Shown here piece after piece: positions 1 through 13,000 of a stretch of 64,000 nt of DNA. A model generated the notes under the pieces. The model had not been told where the DNA came from, made no database searches, and saw only the letters and a list, made by a program, of their open reading frames with translations. The stretch comes from Tetmemena sp. SeJ-2015. Its lineage: Eukaryota; Ciliophora; Spirotrichea; Sporadotrichida; Oxytrichidae. Made by a program: the position numbers and the translations under genes. Position 1 is the stretch's first letter. Every line of letters starts with the position of its first letter. The stretch spans positions 1 to 64,000 of the forward strand of contig JAJKFJ010022488.1 of the NCBI GenBank assembly GCA_027382625.1, read 5' to 3'.

Positions 1-135
1 CAAAGGCGATAGTCTCCTAATTCTAAACATTTATACTGCCTGCTATTTCCCACAATTAGATCCTCACTTTCTTGTTTTTTACTTCCATTATCTTCATCAC
101 GAAGTCTATCATCACTTAGTTGCTTACAGTACCCT
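1..135 (-). CDS. partial coding segment, unknown protein
   Basis: Read on the minus strand with TAA/TAG as Gln, this stretch gives about 43 codons without TGA and with natural hydrophilic composition (for example KQLSDDRLRDEDNG, then NSRQYKCLELGDYRL). It runs off the left edge of the window. On its 5' side it ends abruptly in AT-rich, homopolymer-rich DNA at about 135, as expected for an MDS boundary or intron edge. No family is recognised. Confidence 0.4.
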
Positions 136-2150
136 CTAAAATAATTATAACTCAAAAAAAACTAATTTTTTAAAAAAAAATTACAAATTTTTATTTTTTT
201 TCCCAAAATTTATATAGGGAGTTATTAAAAGGACTAAAATTTTTGGTGTTAGAAATTTTAAAAAAGGTTTTATTTATAAAAAAATTTATTCTTTTTAAAA
301 AAATAAAAATATAGAGCTTTAAAATTTAATGTTATTAAATTTAGTTATTTAACAAAAAACCCAATTTTGACCCTTTAAACATTTGATGATTGTTAGAAAC
401 ATATTTTTCCCAATTTAAAAAATTTTTTAAAATAACCCCAAAAAAAATCATTTTGTTTTTCATATTTAAAAATTAGAATTTTATTCTTCTTTTGAGTTTC
501 CCGTTGTTTATAGAGTGCTTTAATTATTCCCCAAGTTGGTTCTTGTTTTTGATGATTTAATTTTTTCATTTTTAAAGGTTTTTCTACTTCTATTCCCAGA
601 CATTTTTTGTGAATTCCACTTTTGTTTTGTAGAAATTTGTCATAAAACTTATATAAAAACAATTAACGAAGGATAGCCCTTTAACCCTTTTCTTAGGATA
701 TGAAAGGTTGCTTGGTTATTGATTCTTCCCGGGTTCTCTTTCAAACCGGATTCCCAAATCCCCGAAAATTTAAATTTTGAAAATAAAATGATTTTATACC
801 CCAAAAAGAAAAGATGATAGTTTCTCCCTTTTCCCGTTTTTTGCACCCCCAACACTAATATCTTATATACGTCCATGTTTTTTTCTCAGTAGCTGAGCAT
901 TCTAGTTAAATTTATGGGGTTTTAGGATTTAAAATTCCCCCTATTCCCAATTTTTACAGACAAATAATTCCAAAACATAGCTACTTAATCCTCCCTTCCT
1001 TATTTTTCCTTGCCTTTTTAATTAAAAGATGTTTAAAAAAAAAATTAAATGTATTCAAATGAAAAACCCCTAAATTAAATTTTGTAAAAAATTTTTCCCC
1101 CCGGGTTCAAACAAAGATGAGAAATATTAAATTAATTTTAAAGAAAATTACCCCCCAAAATTTTAAAATCATGATAAATTGTTTGGGGGGGGGGAGGGAA
1201 AGTGCAAACCCCCCAAAAATATAAAAAAAATGCCAAAAATGCCCCATATAGGGGAAAAATTAGCTAAAAAGCCCAAAAATTAAGTAATTTTTTTTTTTAA
1301 AATTTCCAAAAGGGTCATTTTTCCCAAAAATTTCACTTTTTTTATAGTTTTCCCCTATTAATTTTAATTTATTAAATTTTAATATTGATGACGGGAATGA
1401 TTTTATAAATTTTTTTTTACCCCCAAAAAAATAATAAATACTTTCTTTTACTTTATTTTTAACCCTATTTTAAAGATTTTATCTGTATAAATTTTTACCC
1501 CGTGCGGGATTTTTTTGGAACTTATTTTGAGCAAGAATTGTTATGATTATTTTTTAAAAATTGTCAATAATTGTAAGATCCCCCTAAAGTTTTTGGGAAT
1601 TTTATCAAGGGTTTTTTGCAAGAAATTTTTATTTTTCGGAGTAAAAGTGATCTTGGTTTAAATTTAAATTGTCAAAATTTTTCTAAATAATATTCAATTT
1701 AAATTGAAAAAATTTTTTGAAAAAAACAGCTAAATCACTTTTAAAAAAACAAAGGGGGAAATTTAAATTTAATAAAAATTAAAATATTTAAAAAACTCTA
1801 GTATTTTCAAAATTTTATATTTATGAGAAAAAACAGAGCTCAAAAATTTTTTTTAAGGGCATTTCATAAAATTTTGAAAAAAAATTTCCCCTTCAGGGAA
1901 ATTTTTAAAAGCTAAAAATTAAAAATTTTTTTGGCATTTTTAGCGATTTTCCCTAAATGGATGTTTTTTCATAAATTTTTATCAAAAAAAAACTGGGGGG
2001 GTGTGAATTTCCGCCCCCCCCAATTTTGTTTTGGCTCCCTTTCCATAAAATTCCTAAATATTATTCTATTTTTTTTTTAATTTAACTCAACCTTATTAAG
2101 CTCATAAATTCAGTTAGTGAGTGTAGTTAATTTTCGAAAAATGTATAATC
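136..2150. other. gene-free AT-rich, homopolymer-rich germline-limited DNA
   Basis: About 2 kb dominated by runs of A and T with scattered runs of C or G (for example nine or more G near 1183-1192). Short open frames here have no natural protein composition and I consider none of them real. The texture differs sharply from the ordinary AT-rich spacers elsewhere and recurs at 53.3-54.1 kb. It could be eroded germline-limited sequence or poorly resolved homopolymers in the assembly. Confidence 0.6.
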
Positions 2151-2173
2151 AATTTAACTTATTAAAATTGGTA

Positions 2174-5100
2174 ATGAACTCGAATTTCTCATCTTCCAAC
2201 AGCAATCATTCAACTCAGAAATAACGTAAGTAAAATCAAATGCTCTATTTCTCACTCTTTCTCCTGCTTCAAATATTTCGAACTGAAGATTAAATATAAA
2301 TTAAGTACTGTATATTTTTAAAGAATGAGCGTGCATGAGTTAAGAAAGAGTGAAATCCATCCAAATTCAGATTACTTATATTTTGGGTATAGATTAAGAG
2401 CTTCATTAGAACATGGGAGGGTTTCCATAGTCTGAGCTGATAGGTGCGTAAAGCAACTAGCCTGACTACTTCTAACCATCCTTTATTAGTAACAACTCTC
2501 ATTATATTTATTATCCATCTCAAGACATAAAGAATGAAGATGGTTCAGCTGGTTAATAGAACTTATCTTAAAGCTAAACTACCTAGAGTTCCTCAGAAAT
2601 GCTTAAAAACTTCTTGGTTATAATAATAATTTGTTGATTACTAAGTGGTTAAGTTGTTCCAAAATGAAGAAATTTTAGGGTTGGCAGATGCCAGACTCGC
2701 CATTGAGCAGAAATTCACGGATGACTTCAAGCCTGACCGAGACCTACTTGATTATCTAATCGAGAAATAATCCATAGCAATCAAAAATAAGAAGCAAGCA
2801 GCAGCTTTCAAATTCAAGGGGCAAGAAAACATTTTCAAAGGAGATAAGAAAGCAAAAGCGAAAAATTTTCTGATAGAGGGAATAGACGGTCCTATATTGT
2901 ATAAAGTTATTTAGTCTGAGAAAGAGAAGAAGATCAAACGTGGCCATGGTTGAGTGCGGATATGATTCTGCTGATATCGGGTCATTTGGAAGCGAGGATA
3001 GCGGAGAGCGCAGAAAATTTAGGAGACGAATTTAAGATGAATACGACTAGGATGTTATGATGGAAGAAGAAGGCGTAGTAAAAAGGCCTGAACCCCCCCA
3101 AAAAAGGGGGCCCATCAGATGAAAAATGAGGACTTTGAGTTTGTCATGTCTCGGGCGAGGCAAACTTAATTCCTTTACAATAATGAAAACATGATTGACG
3201 TTGATGAAGGCTCAATTGAAAAACCAAGATTAAGAGACCAAAATATAGACACCACGAAGGTTAAGAGATCTAAGTTTCTACCAGAATTAGATGATCCTAA
3301 GAATAAAGCTTATCTAGAAGAAGAAAAGGTTCCTCTTGAATAATCTAAGCAACTAAAAAAGAAAAAGACTATGCTTGAGAAGTGTAAATTAGTTGGAAGA
3401 ATTGGAGCTCTAGAAACTAAGCTGCATTTTATATTATTCATTTCCCTCTTTATATTTTGAAGAATCGAAGGGAGAGATAAGACAATACGATTAAGAACGT
3501 TTGGAGATTGAATCATTATCGAACTTTTCTTCAATTAGAGCGAATACTGCAGTTTTCAAAGGAAAATACTACTATGAAATTAGGTTATTATCAAATGGTT
3601 TGATGCATATTGGTTGGTGCTCAATTATCTCTCGCTTTGATGAGCATCATGGCGTAGGAGATGACGATTTATCATATGCCTATGATGGCTTCAGATTAAA
3701 AAAATTGAATGGAAATTAGAATACTTATGGAAAAAGATGGTAGGTTGGAGATATTATTGGTACTCTCTTAGACCTTGATAATAGATAGATTACTTATTAT
3801 CGGAATGATGAAAGCTTAGGTGTAGCTTTTAAAAATATCAAAGTAGGTCCTAATTACGCTTATTTCCCAGGGATTAGCATGCAAAAAGGCCAAAGAGTTG
3901 TATTTAACTTTGGAGCTCAAACCCCTTTCAGAAACCGACAACATTTTGATGTTTGCGCTATTCAGGAGCCAAACAGTTAAGTAAAGGGATATTTCGATTG
4001 CGCTTTCTACCTCATAGATCTACTTAAGAGATATGTGATGTCTACAAATCAAGAATTTAAAGATATGAATTATGACCAAAAACTAATTGTTGGTTCTATA
4101 ATCTGGGAGCATCTCTATCCTCTTCTGATAGATGATGCTTACTTAATGGAGGACTAGCTTGTTCAATTCATCTTTGACTCCTAGAATATACAGATTCCGG
4201 GTCTCGTTGAAATTATATTAGACTCTATGGAGGTTCATTTTTCGAATGAGTAAACTTTGAAATGGACATCTGCTCTGATGAAAATTATTTGCCGAAGATC
4301 TAGCAATATCAATATCTAGCAAGCCGATAACACTTAGAAAAGAGAGTACGAACTTAGTCTCCTCAAGTTCGCATGTACATTTCTAAAAAGAGATGCCTTC
4401 TTATACTCATGGATCAAGTCACAACTACAAATTTAACTTTATTTTTAACATTTTGATAAAGATTTCGATAATCTCTACACAATGAATTTACCAACTCAGG
4501 AAGATTTAAATGAAATCATAACTAAGATTTATCATGAACAAATCCCAGGAGCAGAAAAGCACAAATACGAATACTAAGAAAAGATAGAAAAAATAGTCAT
4601 GAACATCAGAATTCATCAACATTTTGAAGTTAAAATTGTATCACCTTATTATAGAATTTTAACATTACATCATAAAGATAACAGAGAATTTGATGTCAAC
4701 GAAAAGATTAAGGCTTGGCAATGATCCCAATCAGCAAGTACTAGTGCCAATTGCTGTACTCAGTAATAGACTAGCCGATTTAGCAACTAAGAATATATCC
4801 TATCTATTTCAAGGACAGCAAAAGCCAGGACTAACTCATCAAATAACTTTAGCAAATATATTCTTCTGCATCAGTCAGTTTTTAGACAATCCAGTTTACA
4901 AACAAAGCGTCGATTTGTTCCCATTCCAAGTATTTTTCAAGAACGATAGCCCAGCCACCTTCGTTTCACTATAATTGAGTCAGTTGGAAAGAATTGGAGG
5001 TACTTACAGTTACATGGAGAGTGAGATAGGGACTAAAATTGAATTCATGAAGAATTTGGAGATAAATAACTAAGATCAAAACTATGCAAAAATCATGAGA

Positions 5101-6900
5101 AGCTTGAGCTTTATCTATATGTACTCTTTCAGCCAAGAGTTGTCTGTCTACATTAAGGCCAATGAGAAGATCTATGTTAATAGCCGAACTTATGAAGATT
5201 TGACTGAAGAGGGAAAAATATCAAAAGGATAGCTATAAATAGTTCAATTTCTCTTAATTTTAATAAGCAACTGATTGAGATATGAACTCAGCTTCCGGAC
5301 TTCTACCATAGTTCTAGATGATTTTAAATATCGACTTCAATAGAACTGCGCTTTACAAGTTCGGCCATTGGCTTTCTAGGATATTGAACTATGTAGATAT
5401 AAAGTACAAGGATTTGATTTACATTCTTCCTGAAGATTTCGTATCTATTTCTTTCGACTTTTTTAAATTATACATTTTTATTAGAAGACATTTTAAGAGC
5501 CTGTAAGAGAGGCTGTATTCCTCTTTACGAACTAGAATGCGAAGCAGTAAAATACCCTTAGGAAGCGTAACTAGTTTTGAATGGGTATCACTCAAATCTA
5601 TCTGAGGAATTGGTGTCTTTGATTTCTAGGCACTTCTACGATGAAAAGATTGCTAATCCTGATTTGAAAGAGACTTATCTTACCAGGCTGAACATCCTAC
5701 TCTAAAGCTAATTCATTATGGAAATATTTGAAAAGTGCTAAGATTCCCAAGAGAGCCTAATCAAGGGACTTCTCTAGAGTTTCGATAAGAAATATCTCAT
5801 GCTCGTCTCCAAGAACTTTTTGCGCTTTTCAAATTGAAATTCTACTTTAAATCGATTTTTAATTTTCAAAAGGAAGAGGATTTAAGGAAGTAGCTCTTAC
5901 CTGCCAAGGTTTCCGAAAATACATTCTCTTCAATATACCTAACTAAAATTAGAGAGGAATTACTTGAGCACTAGAGCAAAATATCCAAGAACTTCATGAA
6001 TGTATTTTTCAATACTCTTAATGAAATGACAACAGAGCTATTTGTGATTTTCAAAGAGCTCAAGATAAATTTTGTATTTGCTTTAAAGAATAATTACAAC
6101 GCATAGCTGTTAAGAAGAACGAGAAGCACATTTCTAATTGATAGTAGATCTATTTAGAATAATCGAGGTAATAACAAAAGTAGCACCTGAGATATTTGTG
6201 GATAAGACGCTTATTCATTCTGTGAGACTCATCAATTACTTGATGTTCGTTCTTCACTCCATCTTCATTGGATAAATAGACAGCTACATAGATTATTTTG
6301 CGAGCAAGATCATGCAGAAGTCAGAAAACTTATCTCAGTTTTTGGCTCCTGTGATCGGCATTCTTACAAACATATACAACGCAGTCAACACACTTGGATT
6401 AAGTCACAACTAGCGCTATGATAATCTAGCAGATATATTCTAAAAGACAGATTCTTTCGATCCCATACTCTTTTTGAAACTAAAGGAGGTTGTTAAAGGC
6501 CAACTACCGCCGGCCAATTAAGAAGAACAGAGAGTATTTGAGAATTTCGATGTCATGCTTGCAGAGATCGACATGCTTTGCCAGTGCAACAAGTATATAT
6601 ATTTTGCTATATAAGATTAGAAAGCACAGTCTAAAATCTTAGGATAGCGCAGGGGATGGAACAGAAAACGAAGATCACTAAACAAATACTAAGGGAGGAG
6701 AGGATGAAATTGACGAAGATAAAATTTGCAACATCTGCTACTACACAGCTAAAGATTCTACATTCGTCCCATGCGGTCATCAAACTTGCTATAAGTGCAT
6801 TTAATTGCACACTTAAAACAGCTATAAAAATATAATTAGATCCATAGTTTAATATTAAAGTAGAATATTAATTTGCGATAACTTTTAAGTCTGGTTATGA
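2174..6900 (+). CDS. RNF123/KPC1-like E3 ubiquitin ligase (SPRY + RING)
   Basis: Likely RING-type E3 ubiquitin ligase of the RNF123 (KPC1) family. A SPRY domain lies at about 3530-3950 with the family's typical strings: VFKGKYYYEI, GLMHIGWC, RFDEHHGVGDDDLSYAYDG, YGKRWQVGDIIG and AYFPGISM. A long helical middle follows. A C-terminal RING starts at 6721 with CNIC, then VPCGHQTCYKC. This SPRY-first, RING-last order is that of RNF123. The proposed start (ATG 2174) opens a short exon followed by a GTAAGT donor at 2226; the stretch 2660-3480 ahead of the SPRY is acidic/basic and longer than in animal RNF123, so the start is uncertain. Frameshifts occur near 3105, 3470, 4715 and 5270. The final Cys pair of the RING is not visible before the TGA at 6898. 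Confidence 0.75.
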
Positions 6901-7095
6901 TTGATTGATTTTGAACATTTCTTCTCATTTTAATTTAGCTTGAGCATTTAAGAAGTTTGTTCTTAATGATTTTAATGTGATTGTATAGTCATTTAGTTGA
7001 CCTAATTAAATTATAGTTATCATTAGTTAAAAGTCTCTCTCCTAATCTAAAAAAAATAAAAGAAATAAATCAATTTAGAAAAAAGTCTTGAATAT

Positions 7096-10000
7096 AATGC
7101 TTGAAAAACTAGTTACATCGGTGCTTTAGAAGTATCTCTACTAGTATCTCAAGAACTTCGATAAAAAGAACCTTAAGTATATCTCTGCTAAGAGGAAAGG
7201 TAGAACTCTCTAATCTTGAAGTTGAACGAGACCATTCTTAAGAATCTACCTTTTCCTTTAAAGCTTATATACAAATATTGAAATGCTATTTATGTGTAAA
7301 ATCTTAAGTATGGAAGAATAGGAAGCATCATCATCGAGCTCCCTTCATTGATGAACTTAACAACTCCAAAAATAAAAGTGCTAGTTTCAGATGTCTTTAT
7401 ATGTCTTACGTAAGTAGTTCAGTTGATTTGTCTTTCATGCCCTTTGCGGGTAATTAACATTGTTGTGTAGAATAAAGCCGACTGAGGAGTGGGACCCAGA
7501 CTAGATTTCTCAGGAGTACCATGATGATCGGAGACAGTTATTCGCCCAGCAAGAGGAAGATGCCACGAACATTTTTGAACAATACAAGGGAGATGAAGAT
7601 AAAATGAATACTTACCTCCTCAAACTCATCCAAAACATTCATGTCGAGATTAGCAAAGTATACGTCAGACTTGAGGACCCCATAGATCTATTTGCAGTTG
7701 GCTTGACGCTTCCCTCAATTAAACTTGCCATTTATTTAAACTTTTTGCAAGCACAGATTAACAATGGAATGTTATAGATCTCGTTAAAAACGATGCTGAA
7801 ATCATGTTTAAAACCATTCAAGTCAATCAATAATTTCAATGCAAATAATTTCTATTAATCAGTTCCAAATCTATCTAGACCACGGAGATATCAATGAAAT
7901 ATCACTTGATAAAATCATGGACGTTGACAGAATAAAAGGCGCTGCTAATTACGATTCTTTGCTTTAGCAGATGCTGCAAGAGCATATGGACCAAGTGTTT
8001 TCAGGCTAATTTAAAACTAGTCTCATACTAGAGAAATCAAAATGTATTCTATAAATTTAATTTGAGAATTTTTACATAGACTTAAGATTTAAACTGATTC
8101 TAGATAAGAACCGAGTTCTTGAGAAGGATCCTGAATATCAGGGATCAGATCTTAGCTTGAGTTTTATTTTGGGGGACTTGTTTTTGAATCAAGAAAGAGA
8201 AAGCTCCCTTAATTGGCTCTAACTGAAAGTTAATGAGATATAGTTGCACTCACTGATAAAATTCTTTACATTCGTGGGCCTCTATATTACTAATTTGGTA
8301 TTCTTATTAAAATTAAAACACTTTTTTAGATTTAAAGAATAATTCTTTAGAGTAGGAGTCCTTCACAAAATATTAGATAAGCCCTTAGATCTTAATTCTT
8401 AAGAGATTCAGGATTATTCCTTATATAAATAAATAGATTGTGCTAATTTTGCTAAAGTAATCATGAAATAAAAGCATTAAAATTTAGAGATACCTACAGT
8501 TATGAAAATATTTCTCGCAATTGTGTATTTTAAAAAAAAGATTACTTATTAAAAATATTTATGAAAGACAATTACACATGATTTAAATGTATAGTGTGAG
8601 ATTATTTTGTTATGAACTTCACAAACTCTTGCATAATTATTTGAAAGATAAATGATATTGTAACATTAAACATTAGCTATTATTCTTTACATACAAGCTA
8701 TTAGAATCAAGGATTAAGAATGATGAAGAAGGCATGGACTGACCTATTCTAAAAGCTATGTCAAAACAGTGAAATACCTACAATTCTAAATTTAACTCCA
8801 GATTTCAAAAATGATAAACTTTGATAGTAATGAAATTCTATGGCATTAATAAATTTATTGAGGGTCATTATACTTATATTCAAAGTCAAAAACTCAATAC
8901 TAGAAAATAGGCGTGAATTTAAAAACTTTACATTCTGGATCATTATGCAAGACTCCAAATCTACCGTACTTCATTCAGACGTCCTTCCAGTTATATGAAA
9001 GATCAAAGCATCTCACTGCCTTAGAAATAGTTTATGAAACAAATCCTGAATAACATTGCAATAGAATTCTAAATCCATAACAAAGGTCACTAAATTTATG
9101 AAATCTCGATTTTGGAACTAACTGTTTTGCGATCAGCTAATAACTGATATGACTGAAAGCCACATTTATTTGTTATTAAATTAAATTTAAATTTCATAAC
9201 TTTACACCTATAATTTAGCTTTCAAATTCATTAAGGTGATGTATTCTCACCGATATCAAAATTCGTATTTTTTTAATGGAATGAAAGATTTAGAGCAATA
9301 CTCTTAATTGAGGCATGACGTGTACCTCACCTTCTCTCAAAACAGGTTAAATTTTATCAGTGAAATATCTATCAACTTACCTAAATTCTAACTCCAGATT
9401 TTCAAAAATGATACAACTATTAAAATATGAAACCTGAAAATTCTATGGCAGACTTAGTTATTGAGGGTCCTTCAAATATACAAAGATATTAAAATCCTGA
9501 AAACTCAGAAATTGCAACTCACCGTTTAAAAATCCATACACTAATTGATCCTAATGATTTTATGAAATCTCGATTTTGCGACTACTTTAACTGTTTTGGC
9601 GATTCAGCTAATAACTGATATGACTGAAAGCCACAGAAATATGATAATAGCTGCGAAGTCTAACATATAAATAGCTATAAACAAGGGCTCGTTTTATTAG
9701 GAGATGCTTAGCAAAACCATGGAGGAGAAGCAAGAATAGCTTTATGAAGCTTTAGAGAAAATTAGTCATGGAAACTATGATCTTTATCAGCAATGATAAA
9801 AATCATTATTTAAGATAAAGGCTTGTCTTGTGCCTTTTCATGAAATTTATCCTTCATAGATTATCAACTGCATATTTAACCGTATAAAAGTAAGATAGAA
9901 TTTAAAGTGGTAAATTCTTCCTTTAGTTAAATCTGTCAAGAAAAGCAATATAGAGCATCCTCATCATTGAGAATATATTTTTCGCTAGTAGTAAGCCAAT

Positions 10001-13000
10001 CACAATTTGAATATGTAACTAATATAGCTTTTTGGGGAAAACTGTAGCTCTTGACAAACCTACCTCCAAGTAGGCCTGTTGATATAAGAGATGAACATGG
10101 AAATTTGATCAATGCTGATCAACTTAAATTTGAGGTGATGAATGATGAGGAGAAGGAAAAGGAGCTGCAAAGGAGACTTGTAAAATAAAAAGTAGCGATG
10201 AGGCATCACGACAGTGACTCTGAAAGACAGAAAAAATCTGGTGGACTGAAGGAGGGAATATCACTTTTGCAAACTATCAAAAGAGTTGTATTTGACGAAA
10301 CCATTTAAGATGTAAAGCAAAAGTATAAATCTGAGAGGTTTGATGAGTCAAACATATCATCATCATAAAATCTAGCAGACATGTTTGACATTTCCATTTC
10401 TGGAATAAAAGGGCAACTTCACTTTAAGCCTAAGGATAAAACAGACTATAAACTTTAATTACAAATTTAATAAATATAATTGCTGATTTAAAGTTTAGGA
10501 TCCTTTTAGAGAAGCTATTGATTACTTATAAAGATCTGTATTATTTTTTATTTAAGACCCAGAATAAGGACACTTCTATTTTCAGATACCTAATCTTGAA
10601 TCCCAAGTAAAAGGATCGAGTATACAGACAATTAAATTATTTAATCCTCCAACTTCATTGATACTCGAACCTTTAGTTAGGTGCAACCCTTGTATAGAGA
10701 TAATTACAGATCTGAGACTAAAACCTACCCAAGTTGTGACTTGGATAACATTAACTTTAATGATTTTGGGTGTTTCAGCCCCAAGTTTACTTCCAAGGAT
10801 TTGAAAAGGCAATTAGAAATAAAAAATTGTTAAAAAGTTGACTAAGTGGGGGAGTTAGATATCCTAAATTATCTATTACTTAATTATTCTCTTAATCCTG
10901 TTAGGGAAAATAGAACTAGTTTTTATAGTGCCACTTATTCACTCTATTTACGTGGCATATTCCGAATCGATTTAGGACTCTTATATCTTGGAGAGGATGA
11001 TAGTGCAAAAGATGGATGTTATCCAAGGTAAGAAAAGTTAAGCCACTTAGAGCAATTTAAGGAACACTCCAACTCAGGTCAAAGATGATAAAGTAGAAAT
11101 CTAATGTCACAGAATTAACCAACAGAGCAAGTGCAAACAAAAACTAATTCGTACTTGATAAAGCTTACACCAATAAAGCTATAGATTCCAGTCCTAAAAA
11201 AGGATCTGAGAGCAAGGCATCAATATCACATAATTCTAGATAGGAAGACTCATTGTGCTTGAAAATGTGGTGTACATTTGCAGGAGAAGCCTTAACTAGG
11301 ATATCAAAATAATTTAAAAAAATTATGAGATTTTATAAATTCTATTGAATATTTTTATTGAGGGTCTTGAAGTAACTCTATATTCAAAGTCAAAAACTCA
11401 ATACTAGAAAATAGGCGTGAATTTATAAAACTTGTACATTCTGGATCATTAGTGCAAGACTCCAAATCTACCGTACTTCATTCAGACTGTCCTTCCTAGT
11501 TATATGAAAGATGCAAAGCATCTCACTGCCTTAGAGATAGTTTATGAAACAAATCCTGAATTAACCATTTCCAATATAATTCTAAATCCATAACAAAGGT
11601 CACTCAACATTTACGCAAATCTCAATTTGTGAGATAATATTTTGGAAACTATGAGCCTCCATCCATGGACTTAGACATTTAACTTAAGTCTCCTACAATT
11701 ATACTCTACGAGCCACTAATGTGTTAAAATCACTGCATGGAAGATAAGCCAGTCGCTTTAATCGCAGATCTGGGAACATTAATTTTATTTTTAATAGAAC
11801 TATCTAAGTGACGACTGATTTAGTAAGAAAATCTAGGTCAATAGATTATGAGAAGTGTGAGGACCCAACCTACTTTATAACAAAATTATAGTCAAATTTA
11901 TTATTTTAACATTAATTTGGACTATAGACATTCTAGATCTTAAGTTCTAGAATGATATAATTTCAACAGATCGGAGATTGAACTAGAGAGGTCTCGAGAC
12001 ACAATTAAGACTTCAATCATGCATTTTGAGCCGCCTACCTTTGTAAATTTATAATATGATTTTTTTACTTACCTTGAGGGTTTTCAATTCAACAAAGCCA
12101 GGATAGTAAAATCAAGGAGACTTATTTAAATTATCAATATATAATAGGGAACTAAATTTATTAAATTGAATATATAATAATTTAATAATCTAGAATTATA
12201 AAGACGAATTTAAAAAATATAATAAAACATCCTTCAATTAAATTAATATGTTTTGCAAAAGAGATAATATCCTTTGATTAGTGTAAATTTATTTTTAAAT
12301 AAAGCTTTAAATATAATTTACAGATTTAATCTGAGAAGACTTTACTGAATCTCAGCCAAACTTTAGGCATCATTTCCCTAATATTGTAGAGGAACAAATA
12401 AACACAGATACCTTTCAAAGATATATCTCTGAAACTATTCAAAGAAGTCCAATAAATGAATCCAAGCATTAAAGAGCAAACAAAAACTACTAGTTCAACT
12501 ATCAAGAGGAAATAGAACTTGGAAGCAAGGAAGCTAATTGGAGACTAAGTGAAAGATATTCTCTTAAATTGTTGGAGAATTTAAGTTTGGGAATAGAGAT
12601 AAAGGCTTCCATATCCATATAACATAAACTATATTCTCATATAAATTAATGAGTCAAAGAAGTCGATTACTATTCAAGTCAACTTGATTTTCCCAGAACT
12701 AGTGGCAAACTATTAGAGCATGCAAATCATTTACGAGGATTAACCTTCAAATTCTAACCATACGAGGAATTATGCAATCAGACATATTTTTAATTAAGGT
12801 ATGCAATTAGAAATTATATACGACGAAGTTGATTATGAAGATATAATAATCGGGATATTTATTTCTGCATCAATATTTGCGAAATAAGCAACAAGAGCTA
12901 TGAAACTTAAGAATGATCCCAAAAAACAGCTTTCGCTTTGCCTTTATTAGATAATCAAAGCGAGCCTTACGTCCATGAAATTAAAGAGAGAACTGTCAAA

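Noticed and set aside
393..876. Two minus-strand open frames in the homopolymer-rich zone
   Set aside because: Lys/Phe/Gly-rich translation generated by A/T/G runs, with no natural protein composition, in DNA without other coding signs.
8761..8958. Minus-strand open frame over the degraded VPS13 copy
   Set aside because: The plus strand is explained by homology to VPS13 segments; the antisense frame is a shadow.
10582..10812. Minus-strand open frame
   Set aside because: Lies antisense to VPS13-like coding sequence that reads naturally on the plus strand.
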